NCBI GenBank assembly: GCA_040380855.1
Contig: JBEIIG010000007.1
Location: forward strand, 24,935-88,934
Length of the DNA: 64,000 nucleotides
Origin: VFMC01 sp040380855
GTDB lineage: Bacteria; Actinomycetota; Acidimicrobiia; Acidimicrobiales; Ilumatobacteraceae
Direction of reading: 5' to 3'
A program made the position numbers and the translations under genes. The notes beneath the pieces are model-generated. The model saw only the letters and a list, made by a program, of their open reading frames with translations. It did not search any database and was not told where the DNA came from. Below are positions 44,114-53,157 of this stretch, piece by piece; the first letter of the stretch is position 1; each line of letters opens with the position of its first letter.

Positions 44114-45337
44114 GTGCCGGTGCAGGGCAGGTTCAACATCTCCGAGGCTGCCGTCGAGCCCGGCTCGCGGCTCGTCGTGGCGCTGCTCGTCACCAACCTC
44201 GGCAACACCACCGAGAGCTTCGTGCTCGCTCCCACCGGCATGGCTGCCGGATGGACGAACATCCGCCCGGCGTACATCACCCTGTTCGGCGGCTCGAGCG
44301 AGTCGGTCGATGTGGAAGTGCTCGCACCGCGGTTGCCGAGCACCACGGCGGGCCCCACCGCGCTCGGGGTGCGCATCGTGCCCCAGACCGACCCCGACGA
44401 CGTGGTCACCACCGAGATGACCCTGCACGTCGCCGCCACCCACGACCGGCGGCTCACCGTGCTGCAGCCGGCAGTGCGCAGTCGACGTCGCGCCACATTC
44501 GAGGTGATGATCGAGAACCTCGGGAACGCGCAGGCCAGCTGCCGCATGCACCTCGCCGAACCGACGAGCCGCCTCGACGGCGACTTCGACCCGCCTGCCG
44601 TCGGTGTCGAGCCAGGGGGCAGCAGCCTGGTGCGGGTGAAGGTGCGTGCCCGCCGCAACCAGTGGGAACGACGCTCGCGCTCCATCCCGTTCGCCATCGA
44701 AGCCGACCAGCAGGGAACACCCACGGCGAGCGCCGACGCCACGTTCGTCCAGGCGCCAGTGCTGCCCGAGCGACTGTGGACCCGGCTCGCCGGTGTCGTG
44801 GCGGTGGGGGCGTTGCTCGCCGGGCTGTGGTTCGGGGTCATCACCCCCGAGATCCGCCGGGCCGCCGAACGTGCCGTCGCCGACCTGCCGGCACCATCCA
44901 TCACCGCCGCCCCCGGCCCCGAGGCCAGCGTCCCAGCCATCACCGTGGCGCCCACCATCGCCCCCACCGGCGACCTGGGCGAGCCGTTCAGCAGCAGCCT
45001 GCCCAGTGGCGCCAAGGTGTCGGAGCAGTCGACGCAGACCTACACGGTGCCGCAGGGCTCGGCGCTGCTGGTCACCCAGTTCATCGTGCAGAACCCGTTC
45101 GGCGACGAGGGGTCGGCCGTGTTGCGGCTCGGCACCATCCCGTTCGAGTACGACCTCGCCAACCTCGACGGGGTCGATGCCAACCAGGGCTTCGTCGACC
45201 CGGTGCAGTTGAATCCGGGCGACACGATCACGTTCGTCGTCACCTGTGCGGCCATCGGCCGGGCCGGTGCCGAGACGTGTTCGCCGTCGGCCACTGTCAT
45301 CGGGCGCATGCTGGCCGCCGACGACGTCGGCGTCTGA
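44114..45337 (+). CDS. Membrane protein with N-terminal beta-sandwich domains
   Basis: A 407-residue protein. The first 215 residues hold two beta-rich repeats (SEAAVEPGSRLVVALLVTNLGNTTESFVL and RRRATFEVMIENLGNAQASCRMHL) of the kind found in hydrolase-associated or NEW3-like domains, and no signal peptide. A single membrane helix follows at about 224-241 (LAGVVAVGALLAGLWFGVI), then a Pro/Ala/Thr linker and an exported C-terminal beta domain with a Cys pair. The long N-terminal part would therefore face the cytosol. I do not know its function. GTG start with a -10 TAGCGT 7 nt upstream. Confidence 0.7.
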   Translation: MPVQGRFNISEAAVEPGSRLVVALLVTNLGNTTESFVLAPTGMAAGWTNIRPAYITLFGGSSESVDVEVLAPRLPSTTAGPTALGVRIVPQTDPDDVVTTEMTLHVAATHDRRLTVLQPAVRSRRRATFEVMIENLGNAQASCRMHLAEPTSRLDGDFDPPAVGVEPGGSSLVRVKVRARRNQWERRSRSIPFAIEADQQGTPTASADATFVQAPVLPERLWTRLAGVVAVGALLAGLWFGVITPEIRRAAERAVADLPAPSITAAPGPEASVPAITVAPTIAPTGDLGEPFSSSLPSGAKVSEQSTQTYTVPQGSALLVTQFIVQNPFGDEGSAVLRLGTIPFEYDLANLDGVDANQGFVDPVQLNPGDTITFVVTCAAIGRAGAETCSPSATVIGRMLAADDVGV

Positions 45338-45345
45338 ACCCGCGC

Positions 45346-45367
45346 CCCGCAGCGGTCAGCTGCCGGG
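45346..45367. terminator. Imperfect hairpin between convergent genes
   Basis: CCCG-CAGC pairs with GCTG-CGGG around a GGTCA loop, with one bulged base, at the facing 3' ends of the two surface-protein genes. No T-tract. Confidence 0.35.
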
Positions 45368-47788
45368 TAGGCCGTTCGGCGTGCCGGTGCGGCGCCGCAC
45401 CACCTCGACGTCGGCACGGGCCGACAGGTCGCCGCTCTGCGCCACGACCGTACGGTCGCCGCCCCGCTCGTTGGGTCGGGTGGGCAACTGGGCCACGAAC
45501 GCACCCGATGCATCGGCGAGCACCTGCAGCGACTCACCCCTGCCATCGGCCCAGGCGATCGTGACCGTGGCGCCGGCCGGGAACCCCGAGCCGCTCAGGT
45601 CGACGGGTGAGCCAGCACGGATACGCGACTCGCCGGCGGTCAACGCCGTGATCCGGCGACCCTCACCGGTGAGCACCACGCTGGTGTAGCGGCCGGCGTC
45701 GGCGCCCACCAGCAACGTCGCCGTGCGATACCCGGCCTCGGTGGGTGCAAAGGCCACTTCCACCGCGCATGTCGTCATCGGGTTGATCACCGAATCGGGG
45801 CAACTGCTGCTGACGACCGAAAAGTCGGCCGGATTGCTCCCACCGAATGCCACCGATGTGATGGCCACCGGTTGGAAGCCGACGTTCTCGATGTCGAACG
45901 ACACCGTCGCTGCAGTCTCGCCCACCAGCGTGGGCGCGAAGTCGGCACCCGCAGGTGCTGCGCGCAGATCGGGCACGCCGCCGGCACCTGTCAACGCCAC
46001 CGTGGCCGACGTGCCGCCCACGAGCGCTTCGGCCACGGTGAACGAGCCCACGATCGGACCCGGTGCGGCTGGGGTGAGCGTCACGTGCACCGTGCACGAA
46101 TCGCCCGGAACCACCACTGCCTGCAGCGTGCAGGTGCCACCGGTGATGGCGAACTGCGGATCGGACGCCACCACCGTGGCGGGCAGGAAGGTGGACGGAC
46201 CGGTGTTGCGCACCGACACGTACCACTCGGGACCCGCGTAGCCCACCATCACGGTGCCGACGTCGAGCGACGCCGAGACCAGTTCGGCGGGACGGTTCAC
46301 GACGGCGACACTGCGGCCACCGGCCACACCGGCGGCCGCCACCACCTGCTCGGGAGCGAGCATGCTGGCGCCCAGTGTGTCGAACACCACCACATGGCCC
46401 GAAGCCGACAACATCGGGTGCGCATTGGTGGCATCGAGCGGCGTGATGCCATCTGACTGCACCGACACACGTCGCAACGTGCCGAGGTCGACATCGGCCA
46501 CGACGATGTCGCCGTCGTCGGGTTCGGCGCTCACGTCGGCGACCGTCGGGAACAGGGTTCGCGACCGGGTGACGAACCCCACCTGGGTGCCGTCGGCCGA
46601 GATCGTCGCCTGAGTGCCACCGGCATCGATGGCGACCACCGGAGCGGTGGCCGGGTCGACATCGGCCGGAGCGGGCACGCGGGTGACGAGCGCGAGCGAA
46701 CCGTCGAGTTGATCGGACCGGAAGATCTGTATGGGGCAAGCGGGTGTGCAGATGGGGAGTTCGGCGCCGGCCGCCAACTCGGGCGATGACGACTCGAAGG
46801 CGATGAACTGACCCGAACCCGAGATGGCCGGTCGATCGGCACCGGCCGTCGCCGGCACACCGTCGACCACCGACACCAACACCACTGCCGCAGCGGGGTC
46901 GGTGCTGTCGCGGTCCCACACATAGACCTGCGCGACGGCCGGCCCGCCGGGCTCGGTGCCATCGGCCCAGTCGGCCACCGGTTCGTCGGAGGTGGCGTCG
47001 GAACTGAACACCACGAAGCGCCCATCGGCCGACACGTCGGGGTGACGCTGGCCGACGCGCACGAACTCGTCGTCGGGCTCGAGCAGCGGGGTGCCCGGCA
47101 CCACGCGCGTACGGCCGTCGTCGCCGAGCGCCACGGTGAGGTCGACGACACTCACCTGCACCAGCGTGCTCTTCGGAACGGGCGAGCGATGGGTGTAGGC
47201 GACCACCGCCCCCGACTGCGACACGGCCGGTGTCTCGTCGGGCACGGCCAGGTCGGATGCGGTGGTGTCGCCGTCGTCGGTCGAGGCCGTCGACACCAGT
47301 TCCCAGTCGCCGAGTGTGCCACCACAGTGCGGCAGCACCAGGCGGTAGACGTCCCAGCGGTTGCCGTCGTCGTCGTCGCGGAACAGGTCGTACGCGAACT
47401 CGGTGACCACCACCACCACACACCCGTCGCCGCTGATCGCCGGGCGCACGCTGTCGCCGGAGCGGATGTCGTCGACCGGCACCGTCAGCTCGCGGATCGC
47501 CGGTTCGTCGGGGCCGGGGGTGCGATCGTGCAGGTAGACCGTGCTCGAACGCTCATCGACCGCAGGGTCGCCGGTGGGTCGGCCTGCGTACACCACCCAC
47601 CTGCCGTCGTCGGACACCGACGGGTGCGCTCCGTGCACCTCGGCCGCAGCGGCCGGTGCCGACGAACCCGGGTCGTCGGCCGCGACGCGCGACAGCATCC
47701 CCGCCTGGGCGAACGCGCCCAGGCTGATGACCAGTGTCGCGACTCCTCCGCCAAGAAGCCACCGCCGTCGGTGATGGGGTAGACGCAT
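45356..47788 (-). CDS. Secreted protein with WD40/PD40-like propeller and choice-of-anchor domains
   Basis: An 810-residue exported protein. Residues 1-37 form a signal peptide (basic HHRRRW, then LLGGGVATLVISLGAFAQA). The first 440 residues carry repeats of the PD40 beta-propeller type: HPSVSDDGRWVVYAG, RPAISGDGCVVVVV, HPDVSADGRFVVFSS, RPAISGSGQFIAFES and HPMLSASGHVVVFD. Two choice-of-anchor-D/ASH-like beta-sandwiches follow (SFDIENVGFQPVAITSV, CAVEVAFAPTEAGYRTATLLV), then a final IPT-like domain. It is probably a cell-surface or secreted protein; ligand unknown. The ATG at 47788 leaves 28 bp after hemD; an earlier in-frame start would lie within hemD. Confidence 0.8.
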   Translation of the reverse strand: MRLPHHRRRWLLGGGVATLVISLGAFAQAGMLSRVAADDPGSSAPAAAAEVHGAHPSVSDDGRWVVYAGRPTGDPAVDERSSTVYLHDRTPGPDEPAIRELTVPVDDIRSGDSVRPAISGDGCVVVVVTEFAYDLFRDDDDGNRWDVYRLVLPHCGGTLGDWELVSTASTDDGDTTASDLAVPDETPAVSQSGAVVAYTHRSPVPKSTLVQVSVVDLTVALGDDGRTRVVPGTPLLEPDDEFVRVGQRHPDVSADGRFVVFSSDATSDEPVADWADGTEPGGPAVAQVYVWDRDSTDPAAAVVLVSVVDGVPATAGADRPAISGSGQFIAFESSSPELAAGAELPICTPACPIQIFRSDQLDGSLALVTRVPAPADVDPATAPVVAIDAGGTQATISADGTQVGFVTRSRTLFPTVADVSAEPDDGDIVVADVDLGTLRRVSVQSDGITPLDATNAHPMLSASGHVVVFDTLGASMLAPEQVVAAAGVAGGRSVAVVNRPAELVSASLDVGTVMVGYAGPEWYVSVRNTGPSTFLPATVVASDPQFAITGGTCTLQAVVVPGDSCTVHVTLTPAAPGPIVGSFTVAEALVGGTSATVALTGAGGVPDLRAAPAGADFAPTLVGETAATVSFDIENVGFQPVAITSVAFGGSNPADFSVVSSSCPDSVINPMTTCAVEVAFAPTEAGYRTATLLVGADAGRYTSVVLTGEGRRITALTAGESRIRAGSPVDLSGSGFPAGATVTIAWADGRGESLQVLADASGAFVAQLPTRPNERGGDRTVVAQSGDLSARADVEVVRRRTGTPNGLPGS

Positions 47789-47816
47789 GCTGAACTCGAT
47801 CCTGAAGACAGTCAGG

Positions 47817-48560
47817 TTAGGCCGACGCGAATGCACGGATGGTGGCGGCGATCACACCGGTGAGTGAATGCTCGGTTGCCACAGCGGAAACAACCAGGCC
47901 GGCCTGCTCGATGTCGTGGGCGGTCTGCGGTCCGATGGCCACCACCACCGGAGGTGCCGCCGTGCCGAGCGCCTCCGCCCAGGCCCGGGCCTGCGACCCG
48001 CTGGTGAACGCCACGGCGTCGGCGCGCAGCACCGCCAGCTGCTGGGCGGCCGTGGGCCTGAACGGCAGCGATACGTGGGTGTCGAGCCGCTCGACGGTCC
48101 ACCCCAGCGCTGCCAGGCCGGCGGTGAGGGTGGGGGCACCGTCGCGGGCCTGAGCCACCACCACCCGCCCACCACCGGCTGGCGGGGCCGGCGGGAACAC
48201 GGCGAGCAGGCCCTCGGCGCTCTGCCGTTCGGCAATCAGGTCGGCGTGCGGCAGCGCAGCGGCGGTCGTGGCCCCGACGGCGGCGACGTGCACCCCCGAC
48301 TGCTGTGCAGCGGCTGGGTGGTCGGCCACACGTCGGGCGGCGTGAGCCGAGGCCACCACCAGCCAGTCGCCGTCGCCCAGCCACCCGAGGGCCGCCGCCA
48401 CCTCGGCAGGTGCGGCCACGTCGGCGATCTCGATCAGCGGCATCAGCACGGTGCGGGCCCCCGCCTCCTCGAACAGGTCGGCCAGGTCGGATGCTCCCTC
48501 GACGGGTCGCGTCACCACCACGGTGCGGCCCGCGAGCGGGCGGACCGGCGGATCAGCCAT
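47817..48560 (-). CDS. hemD: Uroporphyrinogen-III synthase
   Basis: A 247-residue enzyme that closes and inverts ring D of hydroxymethylbilane. The family is poorly conserved, but GRTVVVTRPVEGASDLADLFEEAGARTVLMPLIEI, DWLVVASAHAARRV, VHVAAVGATTAAAL and DAVAFTSGSQARAW are typical of its two-domain fold. It overlaps hemC by 8 bp and ends the rex-hemA-hemC-hemD operon, which supports the call. Confidence 0.92.
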   Translation of the reverse strand: MADPPVRPLAGRTVVVTRPVEGASDLADLFEEAGARTVLMPLIEIADVAAPAEVAAALGWLGDGDWLVVASAHAARRVADHPAAAQQSGVHVAAVGATTAAALPHADLIAERQSAEGLLAVFPPAPPAGGGRVVVAQARDGAPTLTAGLAALGWTVERLDTHVSLPFRPTAAQQLAVLRADAVAFTSGSQARAWAEALGTAAPPVVVAIGPQTAHDIEQAGLVVSAVATEHSLTGVIAATIRAFASA

Positions 48561-49437
48561 CGCCTGCCTCGACCCGCATCTCGTGCGCCAGTCGCGCTGC
48601 CGCCTCGTGTGCCGCATCGCCGTCGGGAAGGGCGAGCGTGCGGCGAACGGCCGTGGTCGCGCCACCCAGGAACGCGTGCAGGGTGGTGCCGTCGCTCCAA
48701 GCGCCCACCGGCAGCGAGCACCCGGTGCCGAGGGTGGCGAGAAACGCCCGCTCGACGGTGACAGCCCGGCGTGTCGCTGCGTCGTCGACGGTGGCGAGCA
48801 ACCCCATCATCATCTCGTCGTCGCTGCGGCACTCGACCGCCACGCACCCCTGGCCGATCGCCGGGACGAACGCAGTGGGGTCGAGTGTCTCGGCGATCTG
48901 CTCGAGCGAGCCGACGATCTCGAGCGCAGCGACAGCCATCACGATCGCGCCACCATCGGGCACCTTGCCGAGCCGGGTCTGGATGTTGCCGCGCAACTCG
49001 ACGAACTGCAGGTCGGGACGCACGGCCGCCAACTGCGCGCGGCGACGTACCGAACCCGTGGCCACCGTCGCACCGCGCGCCAGGTCGGCGAGGCGGGCAC
49101 CCACCAGGGCGTCGGCCGGGCTACGGCGGGCGCAGAACGCCCCGATCGTCAACCGGTCGGCCGGCATCGAGGGCAGGTCCTTCGCCGAGTGCGCGGCCAG
49201 GTCGGCTCGCCCGTCGAGCACGGCGCGCTGCACCTCTTTCACGAACACACCCTGACCGCCGATGGTGTGCAGCGGTACGTCCTGACGCTGATCGCCCAGG
49301 GTCTCGACGAAGACCAGTTCGACGGCGACGCCCGGCACAACGGCCATCAGCCGGTCGGCAACGGCCTGGGCCTGCGTGCGTGCCTGCACGCTGCCGCGGG
49401 TGGCGATGCGCACGCGGGCGTCGGTGGGCAGGGTCAC
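48553..49437 (-). CDS. hemC: Hydroxymethylbilane synthase (porphobilinogen deaminase)
   Basis: A 294-residue enzyme that joins four porphobilinogens. RIATRGSVQARTQA is the N-terminal substrate region, HSAKDLPS carries the catalytic Asp (D87), and ELRGNIQTRLGKV the chain-binding Arg residues. The dipyrromethane cofactor attaches to C240 in LGTGCSLPVGA. The usual first-domain SxLALxQ is replaced by SVQARTQ. The GTG start lies 7 nt after the hemA stop. Confidence 0.95.
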   Translation of the reverse strand: MTLPTDARVRIATRGSVQARTQAQAVADRLMAVVPGVAVELVFVETLGDQRQDVPLHTIGGQGVFVKEVQRAVLDGRADLAAHSAKDLPSMPADRLTIGAFCARRSPADALVGARLADLARGATVATGSVRRRAQLAAVRPDLQFVELRGNIQTRLGKVPDGGAIVMAVAALEIVGSLEQIAETLDPTAFVPAIGQGCVAVECRSDDEMMMGLLATVDDAATRRAVTVERAFLATLGTGCSLPVGAWSDGTTLHAFLGGATTAVRRTLALPDGDAAHEAAARLAHEMRVEAGDG

Positions 49438-49444
49438 GGTGTGC

Positions 49445-50704
49445 TCAGTGCAGGTCGAACAGGTCGCGCACCGCGGCAGCGTTCCGCTCGCCCTGCGGGG
49501 TGCCTGCGTCGTCTTTCAGGCGCACCGACGGCTGGTGCAGCAGTTTGGCGACGATGCCCTTGGTGAGCGCCTCGACGGCTGCCCGCTGGGTGGGGTCGAG
49601 CGACGCCAGTCGGCCGGCGTAGCGGTCGAGTTCGGCCTGGCGGATCTGCTCGGCGTGTTCGCGCAGCCCAGCCACCAGCGGTGCGGCCTGCCGGGCGACT
49701 GCGTCGATCGCGAACCGCTCGACCTCTTCGCCCACGATGCTGCGCACGTGCTCCACCTCGTGGGCACGCAACGCCAGGCCACGGGCAGCCCACTCGCGCA
49801 GGTCGTCGAGGTCGAGCAGGGTGACACCGGCCAGATCGGCCGCCGCGCTGTCGACGTTGCGCGGCACGGCGATGTCGACGATGAGCAGCGGTTCCGGGCG
49901 ATCGCGGCGGGCGTCGGCCACCAATTCGGCGCTCACCACCACGGTGCCTGCCCGGCTGCAGGTGAGCAACACATCGGCGTCGGCGAGTGCACGGTGGTAC
50001 TCGATGTACGGGATCACCGTGCCGCCCACGCGCTCGGCGAGGTGCACGGCCCGGTCGTGGGTCCGGTTGGTGACGGTGATGTCGGTGGCACCGGCGCCCA
50101 CCAGCGCAACGGCCACGCCTTCGCCCATCTCGCCTGCACCGAGCACCAGCACCCGACGACCCGCCAGGCTGCCGAGGTGTTCACCGGCCATCTCGACCGC
50201 CGCATGGCTCACCGACGCGGTCGAGCGACTGATGGCCGTCTCGGTGCGGGCCCGCTTACCGGTCTCGAGCGCGTGGCGGAACAGCAGGTTCAGCGTGCTG
50301 CGCGCCCCACCTTCGGCCTGGGCGACATCCCATGCGGCACGCACCTGGCCGACGATCTCGGTCTCGCCGAGCACCGCCGAACCGATACCGGACGTGACCT
50401 CGAACAGATGGCTCACGGCGGCGTCGTCGTGCTGGCTGTAGAGGTGCGGGTGGAGCTCGTCGGGGTCGAGGCCGCCCAGCTCGCAGAAGAAGTCGCGGAT
50501 ATCGGCGTAGGCGCCGTGGAAACGTTCGGCGACGGCGTACACCTCGGTGCGGTTGCAGGTACTGAGCACCACCGCTTCACGGATGTTGGTGCGCGACACC
50601 AGCCCGGCAATGGCCTTGGGCAGGTCGGCGGGATCGACAGCGACGCGTTCGAGCAACGACAGCGGCCCGGTGCGATGGTTGACGCCGATCACCACGATGG
50701 ACAT
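49445..50704 (-). CDS. hemA: Glutamyl-tRNA reductase
   Basis: A 419-residue enzyme reducing glutamyl-tRNA to glutamate-1-semialdehyde with NADPH, the committed step of tetrapyrrole synthesis. The catalytic Cys is C50 in VLSTCNRTEVY. GVNHRTGPLSLLERV, LGETEIVGQVRAAW, the NADPH motif VLGAGEMGEGVAVAL and DIAVPRNVDS are family markers. It starts 12 nt after rex, so Rex should control its supply. A C-terminal dimerisation helix bundle is present. Confidence 0.96.
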   Translation of the reverse strand: MSIVVIGVNHRTGPLSLLERVAVDPADLPKAIAGLVSRTNIREAVVLSTCNRTEVYAVAERFHGAYADIRDFFCELGGLDPDELHPHLYSQHDDAAVSHLFEVTSGIGSAVLGETEIVGQVRAAWDVAQAEGGARSTLNLLFRHALETGKRARTETAISRSTASVSHAAVEMAGEHLGSLAGRRVLVLGAGEMGEGVAVALVGAGATDITVTNRTHDRAVHLAERVGGTVIPYIEYHRALADADVLLTCSRAGTVVVSAELVADARRDRPEPLLIVDIAVPRNVDSAAADLAGVTLLDLDDLREWAARGLALRAHEVEHVRSIVGEEVERFAIDAVARQAAPLVAGLREHAEQIRQAELDRYAGRLASLDPTQRAAVEALTKGIVAKLLHQPSVRLKDDAGTPQGERNAAAVRDLFDLH

Positions 50705-50716
50705 ACAGGTCGAACC

Positions 50717-51412
50717 TTACGCGCTCGCCGACCGGGTGGCGCCAGCGCCACCGACCGAACGGAGTGTGCCATCTGCCCGACGCTGTTCGTGATAGCTGAG
50801 GATCTGCAGCTCGACCGCCAGGTCGACCTTGCGCACCTCCACCGAACGGGGCACGGTGAGCACCACGGGGGCGAAGTTGAGGATGCTCGTCACCCCGGCG
50901 CGCACCAGACGCTCGGCAGCGTCTTGGGCCGCCGCAGGCGGGGTGGCGACGACACCGATGTTCACCCGGCGCGACTGCACGATCTGGGCGAGTTCGTCGA
51001 TGTGGCGCACCCGCACACCGCCCAGCACGCTGCCGATCTTGGCGGGGTCGACATCGACCACGCCGGCCACCGGGTACCCGCGCTCGCCGAAGCCGCCGTA
51101 GCCGGCGAGGGCCTGGCCCAGGTTGCCAGCCCCCACGATGACCACCGGCCAGTCGTGGGTGAGGCCCAGTTCGCGGCGGATCTGGTACACGAGGTAGCCC
51201 ACCTCGTAGCCCACGCCGCGGGTGCCGTAGCTGCCGAGGTAGCTCAGGTCCTTGCGCACCTTGGCGGCGTTCACCCCGGCGAGTTCGGCCAAGCGGTCCG
51301 ATGAGATGCGGTCGATCTCGAGGTCGGCCTGCTCGCCGAGGATGCGCAGATAGACGGGCAGGCGCGCCACGGTGGCCTCGGGGATGCGACGTCGGGGGCG
51401 TTCGCTCGGCAT
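50717..51412 (-). CDS. rex: Redox-sensing transcriptional repressor Rex
   Basis: A 231-residue DNA-binding repressor that senses NADH/NAD+. The N-terminal winged helix has IPEATVARLPVYLRILGE and the recognition region SSDRLAELAGVNAAKVRKDLSYLGSYGTRGVGY. The Rossmann domain carries VVIVGAGNLGQALAGY, the NAD(H) loop. The C-terminal helix LAVELQILSYHEQ is domain-swapped in the dimer. In Streptomyces the rex-hemACD operon has this same order and is repressed by Rex. ATG at 51412 gives the standard length. Confidence 0.96.
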   Translation of the reverse strand: MPSERPRRRIPEATVARLPVYLRILGEQADLEIDRISSDRLAELAGVNAAKVRKDLSYLGSYGTRGVGYEVGYLVYQIRRELGLTHDWPVVIVGAGNLGQALAGYGGFGERGYPVAGVVDVDPAKIGSVLGGVRVRHIDELAQIVQSRRVNIGVVATPPAAAQDAAERLVRAGVTSILNFAPVVLTVPRSVEVRKVDLAVELQILSYHEQRRADGTLRSVGGAGATRSASA

Positions 51413-51423
51413 AGTCAGTCGCC

Positions 51424-51452
51424 ACGTTAGGCACTCGTGCACACGTTCACAA
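51424..51452 (-). promoter_or_regulatory. Promoter of the rex-hemA-hemC-hemD operon
   Basis: On the minus strand TTGTGA (-35, 51447-51452) and TAACGT (-10, 51424-51429) are separated by 17 nt. The start codon lies 11 nt after the -10. Confidence 0.7.
51435..51452 (-). promoter_or_regulatory. Rex operator (ROP) over the rex promoter
   Basis: TTGTGAACGTGTGCACGA on the minus strand matches the Rex site TTGTGAANNNNTTCACAA at 12 of 14 defined positions, with one half-site perfect. It covers the -35 and half the spacer, so bound Rex should block polymerase. Confidence 0.75.
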
Positions 51453-51506
51453 AGCCGGTCGGACGTGACATCGGGCGCCCATCGCCCCGCCCGCCACCCC
51501 GCCACC

Positions 51507-51620
51507 CGTTCGTGAGCCTGGGCACCCTCCAAGGGGGTCTACGCGCACGAACGGCGCCCCGCAACCCCCATTCGTGAGCCTGGGCACCCACTACGGGGGT
51601 CTACGCGCACGAATGGGGGT
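51507..51620. repeat. Tandem pair of 43-bp hairpin units
   Basis: Units at 51509-51551 and 51571-51613 are identical except for the five-base loop. Each has TTCGTG/CACGAA ends, an inner CACCC/GGGGG stem and conserved unpaired segments between. Flanks differ between copies but stay complementary within each, extending copy two to a 13-bp stem (ACCCCCATTCGTG). They lie between the acyl-CoA ligase stop and the rex promoter, on its upstream side. Confidence 0.75.
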
Positions 51621-53107
51621 CAGACGAGCGAGCGACGCAGCAGCTTCCCGCTCACGTTGCGCGGCAACTGTTCGACGAAGACGATCTTGCTCGGGCACTT
51701 GTAGCGGGCGAGATGATCGGAGCACCAGTCGATCAACTGGTCTTCGTCGAGGTGCACACCGGACTCGGGGACGACGAACGCCTTCACCGCTTCGCCGGTG
51801 TGCGGATGGGGCACGCCGATCACACCCACCTCGGCGACACCCGGGTGCTCGGCCAGCACCTCTTCCACCTCGGCCGGGTACACGTTGAACCCGCTCACGA
51901 TCACGAGGTCTTTCACCCGGTCGACCAGGTACAGGTAGCCATCGGCATCGACCGTGGCGATGTCGCCGGTGCGCAGCCATCCATCGGCGGTGAGCACCTT
52001 GGCCGTCAGATCGGGTTCGTTCCAGTACCCCTGGAACACGTTGGGGCCCTTCACCCATACCTCGCCGGCGTCGCCGTCGAGGGCGTCGCCACCTTCGTCG
52101 TCGACCAACCGCACCTGCATGCCAGACAGCACCCTGCCCACCGAGCCGAACTTCACCGGCATCCCTGCCGAACTGGTGACCACGGGCGCGGCCTCGGTGA
52201 GGCCGTAGCCCTCGGCCAGGGTGAGGCCGAATCGGTCGTACAGGCGGCGCATGGCTTCCTCAGGCATCCGAGCGGCGCCGGTGAGGGCCAGGCGGACCCG
52301 GGCGAAGCTGTCGGCCGGCGCCTCGTCGAACATGCTGAACGCCACCCACAGCGGCGGCGCGCCGGGCACCACCGTCACCCCCCGATCGCGGATGGTCTCG
52401 AGCGCGGTCGATGGGTCGAAGCGCTGCACCAGCACCACCGTGGCACCGCTGAGCAGCGACTGGCCGAGCACCACGTTCAGCCCGAAGATGTGGAACATCG
52501 GCAACACGCCGTACACCACGTCGGTGGGGTCGATGTGCACGCCGGCCGAGCGGCTCTGGTCGAGGTTGGCGCGCAGATTGCCGTGGCTCAGCATCGCGGC
52601 CTGGGGTGCACCTGCGGTGCCGCTGGTGAAGATCAGCACCGCCAGGGCGTCGGCATCGACCTCGGCGATCGGCAGCGGGCCGGCATCGAGCAGCGAGTCG
52701 AACGACGCGGCGCCGGCGATGTCGCCCTCGGTGCTCACCACGGCGACGAGCGACGGTAGGGCCGAGCGGTCGACCTCGGCCCAGGCGGCCTTCGCTGCGG
52801 CATCGACCACGACCGCAACCGGGTCGACGGCAGCGAGTTCGCGCTCGATCTCGGGGCCGGGGCTGGTGGGGTTGAGCGGCACGGCCACGGCTCCGATGCC
52901 CAGGACCGCCAGGTAGGTGTCGACGAAGTAGCGGCCATTGCTGCACAGCAGGCCGACACGATCGCCGGGCCGCACGCCGAGGGCGGTCAGGCCGCCGCGC
53001 ACGTGCGCCACCTGGTCGCGCAGGGTCGCAAAGGTGGTGGGCCGACCGCGGCTGATGATCGCCACATGGTCGCCCGGGTGGTCGTCGATGAGATGTGCGT
53101 AGTTCAC
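51620..53107 (-). CDS. Acyl-CoA synthetase / AMP-dependent ligase
   Basis: A 495-residue adenylate-forming enzyme that activates a carboxylic acid with ATP and joins it to CoA. The P-loop-like A3 motif is LIFTSGTAGAPQAAMLSH, A5 is LAEGYGLTEAAP, A7 is WLRTGDIATVDADGYLYLVDR and A8 is VKDLVIVSGFNVYPAEVEEVL; the catalytic Lys is in NVSGKLLRR. Similarity is to medium/long-chain fatty acyl-CoA ligases, but the acid is unknown. GTG start with GGGGAAC upstream. Its -10 candidate TAGCAT is about 20 nt before the start. Confidence 0.92.
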   Translation of the reverse strand: MNYAHLIDDHPGDHVAIISRGRPTTFATLRDQVAHVRGGLTALGVRPGDRVGLLCSNGRYFVDTYLAVLGIGAVAVPLNPTSPGPEIERELAAVDPVAVVVDAAAKAAWAEVDRSALPSLVAVVSTEGDIAGAASFDSLLDAGPLPIAEVDADALAVLIFTSGTAGAPQAAMLSHGNLRANLDQSRSAGVHIDPTDVVYGVLPMFHIFGLNVVLGQSLLSGATVVLVQRFDPSTALETIRDRGVTVVPGAPPLWVAFSMFDEAPADSFARVRLALTGAARMPEEAMRRLYDRFGLTLAEGYGLTEAAPVVTSSAGMPVKFGSVGRVLSGMQVRLVDDEGGDALDGDAGEVWVKGPNVFQGYWNEPDLTAKVLTADGWLRTGDIATVDADGYLYLVDRVKDLVIVSGFNVYPAEVEEVLAEHPGVAEVGVIGVPHPHTGEAVKAFVVPESGVHLDEDQLIDWCSDHLARYKCPSKIVFVEQLPRNVSGKLLRRSLV

Positions 53108-53157
53108 GATGTTCCCCGAGCGCCGATGCTAGGTGGTCGAGATCGTGCTGTGGAACC

